Origin: an uncultured Prevotellaceae bacterium
Lineage (GTDB): Bacteria > Bacteroidota > Bacteroidia > Bacteroidales > Bacteroidaceae
Assembly: GCA_902764705.1 (NCBI GenBank)
Contig: CACWWZ010000022.1
Span: 1 to 44,929 of the forward strand
Reading direction: 5' to 3'
Length of the DNA stretch: 44,929 bases
Shown here: in pieces, positions 33,389-42,174 of the stretch
How the letters are laid out: the number at the start of each line of letters is the position of its first letter
Numbering within the stretch: the stretch's first letter is position 1
Made by a program: the position numbers and the translations under genes
The notes under the pieces: model-generated
Told to the model about the DNA's origin: nothing
Databases searched by the model: none
Seen by the model: only the letters and a program-made list of their open reading frames with translations

Positions 33389-36300
33389 ATGCGGATTTTA
33401 TTATCATCGTTTTTGCTATTTATGGCAAGCTGCGGATTGAAGGCGCAGACGGAACAGTCAGATTCTATTCTTCGGACTCTTAAGGAAGAGCTGAACTATT
33501 CTATGGCGCAGTTGAAACAGAAACCTGTACCTGCGTACTTCATGAGTCTGCGTATGCAAGACAGCCAGACTCTCTCAATTAACAGTGTCTTTGGTTCGGC
33601 GTATGTATTTGACGATCATACTCGTTTCATTGTGCCAAACATTCGTATAGGCAGCAAGGAACTCGATAACTATAAGTTTGAGAATCAAGGCCTAGAGGAT
33701 GCGAATAACAGAGGTGCTCAAGGTAATGGCGTGGCTATATCTGGAGGACCGTTGCGTCAGTATCGTGATGAAATATGGTATGCTTCTATGAATAGATACC
33801 GCACGGCTGTGAAACGCTATGAGGAGGCTGTGGCGAAGTCAAGGACGGATGCTGAGTTTGAGGATAAGTCACCATGCTTCTCAGATGCTCCTGTTGAGTC
33901 ATACTATGAACCTGCCCTCTCGCCATGGGTGGTAGATACCTTGGCATGGAAGAACAAGCTCAACAAGGTGAGCGGCGTGTTCAAGGAGTGCCGTATGCTC
34001 GAAGAAGGTTTTGCAAATATAGAGTTTGGAACAATTAGGACGTATATTGTGAACTCGGATGGTACGTCGGTGGTACAGAACCGCCGTTGTGTCCGTATCA
34101 TGCTTTCAGCCATGATTCTTGCTACCGATGGTATGCAATGCCCTCTGATGGAGGATTTCTTTGGTTTCAGCGAGGCTGAGCTTCCTTCCGAGGAGGTGCT
34201 TGTGGCTAAGGCGCATGATATCGTGAATCGTCTGCTTGCGCTCGCGTGTGCTCCTCTTGCCGATCCTTATGCCGGTCCTGCCATTCTTTCAGGTTCTGCA
34301 AGTGGTGTGTTCTTCCATGAGATCTTTGGTCATCGTCTTGAGACTCATCGCATGAAGAAGGGCGGTGAGACCTTTAAGCACATGGTAGGCGAGCGGGTTC
34401 TGCCTGCTTCTTTCAGCGTGTATTGCGACCCTACGCAGAATTACTATGGCAAGCAGGCTCTCAATGGTTCGTATAAATATGATGATGAGGGTGTTAAGGC
34501 TCGTCGGGTGCAGAATGTTGAGAATGGCGTGCTGAAGGATTTCCTTACGTGTCGCATTCCTATTGACGGATTCCCGGTCAGCAATGGTCATGGAAGGGCT
34601 TCTGGCGGCAATGATCCTGTGGCACGACAGTCTAATCTGGTTGTTGAGACCAACCAGCCATATACCGAGGCCCAGCTTCGTGAGATGCTTGTTAAGGAAG
34701 CAAAGAGGCAAGGTAAGGAGTATGGCTATTTCTTCCGCACGGTGACGAGCGGCTTTACTCTTACTGATTATCTTAATGCCTTCAACGTGACACCTGTGGA
34801 GGTGTTCAGGATTTATGTGGACGGTCGCAAGGACGAACTTGTGCGTGGAGTTAGTCTTATTGGTACACCTTTGGCGATGTTCTCGAACATCACGGCTGCT
34901 GGTGATACCCCATCTACGTTTACAGGTTCCTGCGGTGCGGAGTCTGGCTGGGTTCCAGTATCTGCCACCTCACCTAATATATATGTTTCCACGGTAGAGA
35001 CACAGCGCAGTAATGATCAGAAGATGGTTGCACCAGCCCTGAAGCTTCCTGAATATACCAAGACATACGGTAGGGAGGCTGGCAAGGATACCGGTGAGAT
35101 TATTTTCAAGGCTATGGAGGATGAGATGAAGCGCACGAAGGATAGTCTGCACTTCGCCAACCTTCCTCTTCCATACTTCGTTGACTACAGGTTTATTCAT
35201 GGTAACATTACCAATGTATCGGCTTCACTCGGTGGCGTGTATCGCGTAAATAATTATATGAGTCAGAATCATGGCTATATCACTTTGTCACTTGGCGATA
35301 AGATGACGACAAGTATGATGGCTGTGGATAATATTGATATGAACTTCCGCCTCCCGAACGAGACTGACTATGACATGATACGCCGTGGGTTCTGGATTAT
35401 TAGCGACCGTAGTTACAAGATGGCTCTCAACAACATGGGAGCTAAGATCAGTATGCGAAAGATGAATCCTCTGCCAGAGGAGGATCTCCAGATTCCAGAG
35501 ATGCTTGAGCTTCCTACATGTGAATACATAGAGGAGAGTGCCGTGACTCCTATTGATACTGCGCTGATGATAAGGTATGCTGCTGAGTTGTCTGCTATCT
35601 TTGCTGATTATCCTCGTATATTCGATTCTGATGTGCACTTTAATGTGGAGACAAAGGATATCTACCGCATTACTTCCGAAGGACAGAAACTGCGTTTTGC
35701 GCGTCCTGAGATAAAACTTAACATAAATGGTAACATCACAACCTGTGACGGTTCAACCCTGCATGACCAGTTTGAGGTGTTTGCAAGGCGTATTGATGAG
35801 CTTCCTTCGCTTGATGAGCTGAGGCAGCGTACAAGGGATTTCTGTGAACTTTTCATGAAGAAGGCAGATGCTCCGGTGGTGAAGGAGTTCTATGTCGGTC
35901 CGATAATGATTGAGGATGAGTCAGTTGTCGAAGCTATCTCGCATCAGGTTGTTCAGACAAGTTGCATCGCCTCTCGTGATATGCAAAAGGGTAGTGCCGT
36001 CAGCAGTATGATGCTTGGCAAGCGTATTATTGATACCAAGATGAGTATTTCCCAGTGGGCTGATACTCCTGAGTACAAGGGACAGAAGCTTCTGGCAAAC
36101 TATAAGGTGGATGTTGACGGCGTGGCTCCTAAGAAGTCGCTCCCAATCATCGAGAATGGTATTCTGAAGACTCTCCTCACGGGGCGTTATCCTGCTATAG
36201 GTGCTATGGAATCTACTGGTAATGAGCGTCTCCAGTTCTGTTCTCCAGTATCAAAGTGTACTCCAGGCATCATTCATGTTGGCATAGACAAGTGCGTTCC

Positions 36301-36658
36301 TCAAGCATCAATGAAGAGTATCTTCCTCAAGGAGGCTAAGAAGGCAGGTCTTGATCATGCGTATATTGTAAAAGCACCGAAGGATTGCTGGAAGTATCTG
36401 GTTCGTGTAGATGTGAATACCGGCGAAGAGGAGATTGTAAGGGTTAGTGAGATTCCTAATCCTTCCCGTAGTGACCTCATGCATGTGACGGCAGCTTCCA
36501 AGGAAGAGTTCGTCAGCAATCATGCGCATTACGACTATAATACGCTGATTAGCTACATCGTACCTCGTTCCATCATCGTGGAGAGTATTGAGTATTCATT
36601 CCAGAAGCCTAATCGTCAGGAAGGCTTCCAGTTGCAGAATCCTGCGGAAAGAAAGTAA
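33389..36658 (+). CDS. Secreted double-length TldD/PmbA-family metallopeptidase
   Basis: 1089 residues, about twice the usual 450-550. The N-terminus is a signal (MRILLSSFLLFMASCGLKAQ); MASC at 12-15 could be a lipobox. The first half (about 30-560) is a TldD-like protease with the zinc motif HEIFGH at 310-315 and a likely third ligand Cys515 in GSCGAESG. The second half (about 565-1089) repeats the fold (an N-domain, then GPIMIEDESVVEAI onward) but has no HExxxH, so it should be an inactive partner. In bacteria TldD and TldE/PmbA form an active/inactive heterodimer; here both seem joined in one exported chain. Codons are more A/T-ending than in its neighbours, suggesting transfer. Confidence 0.88.
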   Translation: MRILLSSFLLFMASCGLKAQTEQSDSILRTLKEELNYSMAQLKQKPVPAYFMSLRMQDSQTLSINSVFGSAYVFDDHTRFIVPNIRIGSKELDNYKFENQGLEDANNRGAQGNGVAISGGPLRQYRDEIWYASMNRYRTAVKRYEEAVAKSRTDAEFEDKSPCFSDAPVESYYEPALSPWVVDTLAWKNKLNKVSGVFKECRMLEEGFANIEFGTIRTYIVNSDGTSVVQNRRCVRIMLSAMILATDGMQCPLMEDFFGFSEAELPSEEVLVAKAHDIVNRLLALACAPLADPYAGPAILSGSASGVFFHEIFGHRLETHRMKKGGETFKHMVGERVLPASFSVYCDPTQNYYGKQALNGSYKYDDEGVKARRVQNVENGVLKDFLTCRIPIDGFPVSNGHGRASGGNDPVARQSNLVVETNQPYTEAQLREMLVKEAKRQGKEYGYFFRTVTSGFTLTDYLNAFNVTPVEVFRIYVDGRKDELVRGVSLIGTPLAMFSNITAAGDTPSTFTGSCGAESGWVPVSATSPNIYVSTVETQRSNDQKMVAPALKLPEYTKTYGREAGKDTGEIIFKAMEDEMKRTKDSLHFANLPLPYFVDYRFIHGNITNVSASLGGVYRVNNYMSQNHGYITLSLGDKMTTSMMAVDNIDMNFRLPNETDYDMIRRGFWIISDRSYKMALNNMGAKISMRKMNPLPEEDLQIPEMLELPTCEYIEESAVTPIDTALMIRYAAELSAIFADYPRIFDSDVHFNVETKDIYRITSEGQKLRFARPEIKLNINGNITTCDGSTLHDQFEVFARRIDELPSLDELRQRTRDFCELFMKKADAPVVKEFYVGPIMIEDESVVEAISHQVVQTSCIASRDMQKGSAVSSMMLGKRIIDTKMSISQWADTPEYKGQKLLANYKVDVDGVAPKKSLPIIENGILKTLLTGRYPAIGAMESTGNERLQFCSPVSKCTPGIIHVGIDKCVPQASMKSIFLKEAKKAGLDHAYIVKAPKDCWKYLVRVDVNTGEEEIVRVSEIPNPSRSDLMHVTAASKEEFVSNHAHYDYNTLISYIVPRSIIVESIEYSFQKPNRQEGFQLQNPAERK

Positions 36659-36666
36659 GGACGTGT

Positions 36667-36804
36667 ATACTCCTAGACATCAGTGACGAGAGTCAGGAAG
36701 ATTTCGACGAGCTGCTCATCGAACAAAACGCGAAGAGCATCTGGGTACACTTCGCGGTAAGGCCGAATAAAAATCGTAGAAAAATAGAAGTCGTGATAAA
36801 GTAG
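36667..36804 (+). pseudogene. Remnant of a peptidase M15/phage-lysin-like C-terminus
   Basis: An open stretch of 45 codons without a start codon ends at TAG (36802-36804). It reads ILLDISDESQEDFDELLIEQ, then SIWVHFAVRPNKNRRKIEV. The IWVHFAVR...NRR pattern resembles the end of peptidase_M15-type cell-wall hydrolases common in Bacteroidetes prophages. The rest of the gene is absent, so this is a decayed fragment, if the match is right. Confidence 0.4.
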
Positions 36805-36811
36805 AAACGAA

Positions 36812-36840
36812 CAGCCCCCGTCTGTAGGAGACGAGGGCTG
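36812..36840. terminator. Hairpin between the TldD-like gene and ompH
   Basis: 12-bp stem with one mismatch (36812-36823 with 36829-36840) and a 5-base loop. It lies between two convergent genes. T-runs are weak on both sides. Confidence 0.55.
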
Positions 36841-36866
36841 ATTCGTGTATGGTATGTGTGAAGTAA

Positions 36867-37370
36867 TTACTTCAGACCGAGCTTGGCCTTTACATCGGCA
36901 GTGACGTCGGTAGAGAGCGTGGTGCTGATGTAGGGAATGCCTGCAGCGAGGTCCATGATGTAGACGTAGTTGCCTGCCTGGCCGACGGCCTTGATGGCAT
37001 CGAGCACCTTGGTGGTGATGGCCTGCATCTTCTCGTTCTGCTCTTTGGCAAGGGCCTGCTGGTTGTCCTGATAGCTCTGCTGGATCTTCTGGTACATCTC
37101 CTGCAGCTCGGTTTCGCGGCGCTGCTTGATGTTGGCGGGCAGGGTAGCCTGCTCCTTCTCGTAAGCCTCGGACTTCTTCTGCAGCTCTTCCTGCATCTGC
37201 TTCAGGTCGGCTTCATACTGCTTGGTGAGGGCCTCGATGTCGGCGCGTGCCTTGGTGAACTCAGGCATAACCTGGATAATCTCCTGTGAGTTGACGTGAC
37301 CGAACTTCTGGGCGGTGGCGGTGGTGAAACCGCAGATTGCGCAAATGGCGCAAAGAATGATTTTTTTCAT
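36867..37370 (-). CDS. OmpH/Skp family periplasmic chaperone, copy 1
   Basis: 167 residues. The signal peptide MKKIILCAICAICGFTTATAQ is followed by the OmpH fold: a short beta core (KFGHVNSQEIIQVMPEF) and a long charged coiled coil (about 40-115, Lys/Glu/Gln-rich), then a C-terminal strand region. Skp-like trimers hold unfolded outer-membrane proteins for BamA. It is the last gene of the uppS-bamA-ompH-ompH cluster. Confidence 0.92.
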   Translation of the reverse strand: MKKIILCAICAICGFTTATAQKFGHVNSQEIIQVMPEFTKARADIEALTKQYEADLKQMQEELQKKSEAYEKEQATLPANIKQRRETELQEMYQKIQQSYQDNQQALAKEQNEKMQAITTKVLDAIKAVGQAGNYVYIMDLAAGIPYISTTLSTDVTADVKAKLGLK

Positions 37371-37403
37371 TGTCGTTGTTTTTTTATTGTTATTACTTTC
37401 TTT

Positions 37404-37435
37404 CGTTATGGCGTTATAACGTTATTACGTTATTT
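37404..37435. repeat. 8-bp tandem array between the two ompH genes
   Basis: CGTTATGG, CGTTATAA, CGTTATTA, CGTTATTT: a constant CGTTAT core with a variable dinucleotide. Confidence 0.85.
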
Positions 37436-37440
37436 CGAGA

Positions 37441-37956
37441 TTAATTAGAGTATCCTAATTTGGAGAGGACTTCATTGGAGATGTCGATCTTGGGTGAGCC
37501 GAAGATGATGCCCTGGTCGCTGGCGCGGTCGAGGACAAGCTGATAGCCTCGCAGGTCGGCAATCTCCCTGACGGCATTGTAGATTTCCTCCTGGATGGGG
37601 GACATGAGAGCGGTGCGCTTCTTAAAGAGCTCGCCCTGGGGACCGAAGTATTTCTTCTTCAGTTCAGCGGCCTCCTGCTCTTTGGCAACGATGGCGTCCT
37701 GACGGGCCTTTTTCTGTTCCTGGGAGAGGAAGACGACCTCGTTCTGGTAGTTCTTGTAGAGTGTCTGGGCTTCAACTTGCAGGGCCTCAACCTCGGCCTG
37801 CCATTTCTTGGACACCTGGTTGAGCTGTTCGTTGGCACGCTCGTAGGCGGGAATGTTCTTGAAGATATAGTCCATGTCGACCAAAGCGAACTTCTGCGCG
37901 GATGTTGTCAGTGTCACGCAGAAAGCGCAGAAAGCGCAGAAAATCAATTTCTTCAT
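37441..37956 (-). CDS. OmpH/Skp family periplasmic chaperone, copy 2
   Basis: 171 residues. The signal peptide MKKLIFCAFCAFCVTLTTSAQ is partly encoded by 9-bp repeats and shares the odd CAxCAxC pattern with copy 1. The mature part opens KFALVDMDYIFKNIPAYERA and runs into a coiled coil (about 40-120). It sits between bamA and copy 1, as in other Bacteroidetes. Paralogous to copy 1 but clearly diverged, so the duplication is old. Confidence 0.92.
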   Translation of the reverse strand: MKKLIFCAFCAFCVTLTTSAQKFALVDMDYIFKNIPAYERANEQLNQVSKKWQAEVEALQVEAQTLYKNYQNEVVFLSQEQKKARQDAIVAKEQEAAELKKKYFGPQGELFKKRTALMSPIQEEIYNAVREIADLRGYQLVLDRASDQGIIFGSPKIDISNEVLSKLGYSN

Positions 37957-37971
37957 AAGCGTTTCTTTTTC

Positions 37972-37999
37972 TCTTAATTCTTAATTCTCAATTCTTAAT
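37972..37999. repeat. 7-bp tandem array at the bamA-ompH junction
   Basis: TCTTAAT, TCTTAAT, TCTCAAT, TCTTAAT, then TATCTTA, which holds the bamA stop codon (38004-38006). Confidence 0.85.
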
Positions 38000-38003
38000 T
38001 ATC

Positions 38004-40712
38004 TTAGAACTCTTGTCCAAGGATGAAGTGGAACTGACTGCCACCCTTCGATGAGGTGCCGTAGGCGCGGTCGAAACCGTAGGCCCAGTCGATACCCATC
38101 AGACCGACCATCGGCAGGAAGATGCGCACACCGATACCTGCTGAGCGCTTGATGTCGAAGGGATTGAAGTTGCGTGTCTCGGACCATGCATTACCGCCTT
38201 CGAGGAAGGTGAGTCCGTAGATGGTGGTGTTGCCGAGCATGAATGGATAGCGCAATTCGAGCGTCATGCGGTCGTAGGCATAGCCTGATGCACCATAAGG
38301 TGTGAGTGAACCGTTTTCATAACCACGCAGTCCGATGGTTTCTTCGGCATAGCTGGTGGAATATCCGCTCATGCCGTCGCCACCCATGTAGAAAGTTTCG
38401 AAGGGCGACTTCTTGTCCTTGTTGTAAGCACCGAGAATACCGAGTTCGAAGCGTGTCATGAGCACGAGGCACTTTTGTCCACCGGTGAGGGCGGTGAAGG
38501 TGCGTGACTTGAACTTCCACTTGTGATACTCAATCCAGCGGTATTTCTCCTGCTGCTCCTGGCGATAGCGGTCGGCATTGGTATTGTATGTCTCGGCAGT
38601 GGCCAGGTTGGCATAGTCCTTGCCGTCGAAGAGCGACCAGGGTGGAGTGAGTGTGACGGAAGCGATAAATTCGGAACCGCGGCGCGGGAAGAGCTGGTTG
38701 TCGGTAGAGGTACGGGCCAGCGTGACACCGAGGTTGATGTTGTTACAGTTACCGTTCGAGATGATGAAGTAGCTCCAGTCTTGCAGCATGTAACGTGTGT
38801 AGGACAGCGAGGTAGAGAGCTGGAAGTAGTCGTCGGGCCAGCGCAGGCGCTTACCCCATCCGAGACTGATACCGAGGAGCTTGATGTATTTGTCGTCATC
38901 GTAGAGTGACGTATAGTCGTAGTAGCCCGAATTGTACATGCCATAGCCACCGTAGTAGTTATAGTAGTTGTTCATCCAGGCGGAGTTGCGGTATGTGCTT
39001 GAGATGTCGGTCTGCTTGGAATAGAATGCGCTGACACTGAACGAATTGGGTCGTTTGCCGCCAAACCATCCTGTGCTGTAGCCCGTTGACAACGAGTAGT
39101 AGTAGCTACCGTTAGACTGTGCCGAGAGGGAAAGCTGCTCGCCGTCGCCTATAGGCAGGAAGCCTCGGTGCATCTTGTTCTTGCCGAACAGGTTGCGCAT
39201 GGAGAAGTTGGTGAGTTTGATGCCCACACGGCCAATGATACCCGTCTGACCCCAACCCAGCGAGAATTCCAGCTGGTCATTGGACTTGGATTCCAACTCC
39301 CAGTTGATGTCGACCGTTCCATCTTCGTAGTTGGGCTTGATGTCGGGATTCACCTTTTCGGGGTCGAAGAATCCCATGGAGGCGATTTCACGTGCCGAGC
39401 GCTGGATGGCATCCTTTGAGAAAAGGTCGCCGGGCTTGGTGCGCAGCTCACGACGTACGACCTCTTCGTAGAGTCGGTCGTTACCATAGATACGTACGTG
39501 GCTGACGTGTGCCTGGGTTCCTTCCTGGATACGCATCTCGAGGTCGATGGAGTCGCCTACGATGTTGACTTCGACGGGGTCGAGGTTATAGAACAGGTAA
39601 CCGTTGTTCCAATAGTAGTTACCCACAGCATCTTCGTCTTCCTTCAGACGCTTGTTCATCTGTTTCTGGTTGTAGATGTCGCCTTTCTTCATGCCCAGGG
39701 CGGCATTCAGGTAGTCGCTGGTGACCACGGTGTTGCCTACCCATGTAATGTTGCGGATGTAATATTTCTCGCCTTCATCGACCTTGACAAAGACGTTGAC
39801 ATGATTCTCGTCGAAGGTGTAAACAGAGTCTTCGAGAATGGTGGCATCGCGATAGCCCAGTTCGTTATACTTGTCGATAAGGGCTTTCTTGGCCTCGTCG
39901 TAGCGCTCGGGTGTGAATTTCTTGGCCTTGAAGAAATTCTTGAATTTGCCGGCTTCGTTAATCTTGCCAAAGGCGCCCTTCTTAAAGAGGTTACCCTTGA
40001 TTTTGTTGTCGGTAAGCTGTTCGTTGCCCTCGAAGATAATCTGGCGCACCTTCATCTTTTCCTTCTTATCGACGATGATATCGAGAATGACTTCGTTCTT
40101 GCTGGTCACGTCGTCGCGCTGGACAATATCGATCTCGGCATTGTTATAACCCTTGTCGTCGAAATATTTCTTAGCCAGAATCTTGGCACGGTCAATCATG
40201 TTGGGCGTAATCTGTGCACCACGCATGATGCCCAGTTTATTATCCATGTCCTCGCGCTCCGACTTCTTCAGTCCGACATAGTTGATAGTGCTGACACGGG
40301 GACGGGTTGCCAGATGGACGCAGAGATATACTTTGGAACCTACGATAGAGTCGGCTGTGATAGCGACCTTCGAGAACAGTCCGTTCTTCCAATATCGACG
40401 GATGGCCTCGGTAATCTCTGTACCGGGCACACTGATGGTCTGTCCGACGGAGAGTCCTGAGAGTCCTAACAGTACAAAGTCCTCATAGCCCTCGACGCCC
40501 TTGACGGCCAGTCCGCCAATTTCGCACTGGCGTGGCGTGCCGGCATACGAGATGTCGGGATTGACGATGACATCCTGCGCCTCGGCGGAAATGAAGAATG
40601 AAGAATGAAGAATGAAGAATGCTGCGCACAGCAACACTCTGCTTATTCTTCTATTCCAACATCCATCTTTTCCGCCTAAAATATCGGCGGCAGCAAATTC
40701 TTCATTCTTCAT
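38004..40712 (-). CDS. bamA: Outer-membrane protein assembly factor BamA
   Basis: 902 residues. BamA inserts beta-barrel proteins into the outer membrane. POTRA domains span about 50-430 (for example VSTINYVGLKKSERED, KVRQIIFEGNEQLTDNKIKG, YYIRNITWVGNTVVTSDYL); the 16-strand barrel follows and ends in Phe (QFHFILGQEF). The N-terminus is unusual: MKNEEFAAADILGGKDGCWN precedes the signal-like [20 protein letters not shown], cut near AEAQ. Start and signal core are both built from 7-bp repeats that form a 32-bp inverted repeat. A GTG or TTG at the Val26/Leu27 codons could be an alternative start. Confidence 0.94.
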   Translation of the reverse strand: MKNEEFAAADILGGKDGCWNRRISRVLLCAAFFILHSSFFISAEAQDVIVNPDISYAGTPRQCEIGGLAVKGVEGYEDFVLLGLSGLSVGQTISVPGTEITEAIRRYWKNGLFSKVAITADSIVGSKVYLCVHLATRPRVSTINYVGLKKSEREDMDNKLGIMRGAQITPNMIDRAKILAKKYFDDKGYNNAEIDIVQRDDVTSKNEVILDIIVDKKEKMKVRQIIFEGNEQLTDNKIKGNLFKKGAFGKINEAGKFKNFFKAKKFTPERYDEAKKALIDKYNELGYRDATILEDSVYTFDENHVNVFVKVDEGEKYYIRNITWVGNTVVTSDYLNAALGMKKGDIYNQKQMNKRLKEDEDAVGNYYWNNGYLFYNLDPVEVNIVGDSIDLEMRIQEGTQAHVSHVRIYGNDRLYEEVVRRELRTKPGDLFSKDAIQRSAREIASMGFFDPEKVNPDIKPNYEDGTVDINWELESKSNDQLEFSLGWGQTGIIGRVGIKLTNFSMRNLFGKNKMHRGFLPIGDGEQLSLSAQSNGSYYYSLSTGYSTGWFGGKRPNSFSVSAFYSKQTDISSTYRNSAWMNNYYNYYGGYGMYNSGYYDYTSLYDDDKYIKLLGISLGWGKRLRWPDDYFQLSTSLSYTRYMLQDWSYFIISNGNCNNINLGVTLARTSTDNQLFPRRGSEFIASVTLTPPWSLFDGKDYANLATAETYNTNADRYRQEQQEKYRWIEYHKWKFKSRTFTALTGGQKCLVLMTRFELGILGAYNKDKKSPFETFYMGGDGMSGYSTSYAEETIGLRGYENGSLTPYGASGYAYDRMTLELRYPFMLGNTTIYGLTFLEGGNAWSETRNFNPFDIKRSAGIGVRIFLPMVGLMGIDWAYGFDRAYGTSSKGGSQFHFILGQEF

Positions 40713-40728
40713 TCTTCATTCTTCATTT
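40589..40728. repeat. 32-bp perfect inverted repeat of 7-bp units at the bamA start
   Basis: Arms 40589-40620 (AATGAAG units) and 40697-40728 (ATTCTTC units) are exact reverse complements separated by 76 bases. Each arm is four 7-bp units plus a partial one. The right arm contains the uppS stop (40716-40718) and the bamA ATG (40710-40712); the left arm encodes the signal-peptide core. A smaller CCGCC/GGCGG hairpin (40672-40676 with 40686-40690) is nested inside. Confidence 0.95.
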
Positions 40729-41456
40729 TGGGTTTCAGCTTCTACCTGTGCTTCGGTCTTGCCAAAACGGCGCTGACGATGCTGATAGCTCTCGATAGCC
40801 TTGTGGAGTGCTACCTCATCGAAGTCGGGCCAGTAGGTATCGCAGAAATACAACTCCGAGTAGGCTATCTGCCAGAGCAGGTAGTTGGAGATGCGTAACT
40901 CGCCACCGGTGCGGATCAGCAGCTCTGGATCGGGCATGAAATTAGTCCACAAACGGTCGTTGATGGTGTCTTCGGTGATGTCGCTGACGCTTAATTTTCC
41001 ATCTTTCACCTCTTGGGCAATCTGGCGTGCGGCATTGGTCAGTTCCAGCTTCGACGAATAGCTCAGTGCCACCACCATGGTCATGGTGTCGTTCTTGGCG
41101 GTGTGAAGCTCGGTTTCAGCCAGTTTCTTGTTGACCTCCTCGGGAATTCGTGAACGGTCGCCGACCACACGGAAACGTACGTTGTTCTTCATGAAGATCT
41201 CGTCTTCCAGCGAGGTGAGTACCAGTCCCATCAAGGCTGCTACCTCGTCGGCGGGGCGATTCCAGTTCTCGGTAGAGAAGGTGTAAAGTGTCAGGAACTT
41301 CACGCCCAGTCGAGTACACTCTGAAGTGATGGTACGTACGGCGTCAACTCCGGCCTGATGTCCGTAGCTGCGATCTTTTCCACGCTCTGTAGCCCAGCGT
41401 CCGTTGCCGTCCATGATGATGGCGATATGCTGGGGTATGTTATTTCTATCTATCAT
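40716..41456 (-). CDS. uppS: Isoprenyl transferase (undecaprenyl diphosphate synthase)
   Basis: 246 residues from [20 protein letters not shown] at 41456; a longer frame reads into the upstream gene and is rejected. The enzyme makes the C55 lipid carrier for cell-wall sugars. [13 protein letters not shown] carries the catalytic Asp, [15 protein letters not shown] and the C-terminal [23 protein letters not shown] (read in two parts: [13 protein letters not shown], then LLWQIAYSE) are diagnostic. It begins 11 bases before the DUF6089 stop and its last residues (NEE) come from the 7-bp array shared with bamA. Confidence 0.96.
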   Translation of the reverse strand: MIDRNNIPQHIAIIMDGNGRWATERGKDRSYGHQAGVDAVRTITSECTRLGVKFLTLYTFSTENWNRPADEVAALMGLVLTSLEDEIFMKNNVRFRVVGDRSRIPEEVNKKLAETELHTAKNDTMTMVVALSYSSKLELTNAARQIAQEVKDGKLSVSDITEDTINDRLWTNFMPDPELLIRTGGELRISNYLLWQIAYSELYFCDTYWPDFDEVALHKAIESYQHRQRRFGKTEAQVEAETQNEE

Positions 41457-42129
41457 TGTGACAGGTTTTACATTTTGCCCATAAATCATATGTGACCGAC
41501 ATTCGCAACTGGCTGTAGCAGTCGGTGTTCTTGAACAGCCCGCTGCTTTGGATGCCATAGGGGTCTGCCACCCCGTCAAGCGTGTCGCTACCCGTGAACT
41601 GTATAGCCCATTCCACGGCCAGGTTCACTCGGTCGGCCATCTTATACTTTACGCCACCGCCCAGTGGCATATTCAGTGCGACACTGGTCTTGTCGGCCGT
41701 GTCGGCTTTGGCAATCGTCGTACCCAACCCAATAAAAATATAAGGTGTGAGGCGCTTGGCACCACGATACTCCTGCCCTGTTCCATAGGGCCAGAAGTTG
41801 TATTCAAATCTCATCCCCACGTCCACCAGACTGGTCTTGAAGGTGTAGTCGGTGATATCGGGGTAGAATGTCTTTGCATTTCGGGACGAGCCTTTCAGCT
41901 GTCCGTAACTCACGTTGAAGGCCACTGCCCTACGAGGGTCGAGGCGATATTTTGCCAAGAGGGATCCCATGGGTTGGATGTCTTGGAAAAGGGCGGCATT
42001 GAAATCGCCCAGATAGGTCACTGCTCCCACGCCGGCGCCAACCTCCAGACGGTATTCCGGTTCGGTCTGAGCCCCCGCGCTATCCGTCAGGGCCAGCAGC
42101 AGCAAAACTATGCCTATCGCCTTCTTCAT
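41446..42129 (-). CDS. DUF6089 family outer-membrane beta-barrel-like protein
   Basis: 227 residues with signal peptide ([21 protein letters not shown]). The mature part has alternating strands typical of a small outer-membrane barrel ([45 protein letters not shown]). It belongs with DUF6089 proteins encoded just before uppS-bamA in Bacteroidetes. Function unknown; a role beside the Bam machinery is inference. The 3' end overlaps uppS by 11 bases. The C-terminus ([10 protein letters not shown]) has a CxxC pair. Confidence 0.75.
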   Translation of the reverse strand: MKKAIGIVLLLLALTDSAGAQTEPEYRLEVGAGVGAVTYLGDFNAALFQDIQPMGSLLAKYRLDPRRAVAFNVSYGQLKGSSRNAKTFYPDITDYTFKTSLVDVGMRFEYNFWPYGTGQEYRGAKRLTPYIFIGLGTTIAKADTADKTSVALNMPLGGGVKYKMADRVNLAVEWAIQFTGSDTLDGVADPYGIQSSGLFKNTDCYSQLRMSVTYDLWAKCKTCHNDR

Positions 42130-42174
42130 CTAACTTCCTTAACTTCTCTAACTTCTTTAACTCCTTTAATTCCT
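42130..42174. repeat. 9-bp tandem array at the DUF6242-DUF6089 junction
   Basis: CTAACTTCC, TTAACTTCT, CTAACTTCT, TTAACTCCT, TTAATTCCT: five units that fill the whole 44-base gap and run into the DUF6242 stop codon (42174-42176). On the coding strand it is AAGGAG/AAGAAG-rich. Confidence 0.9.
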
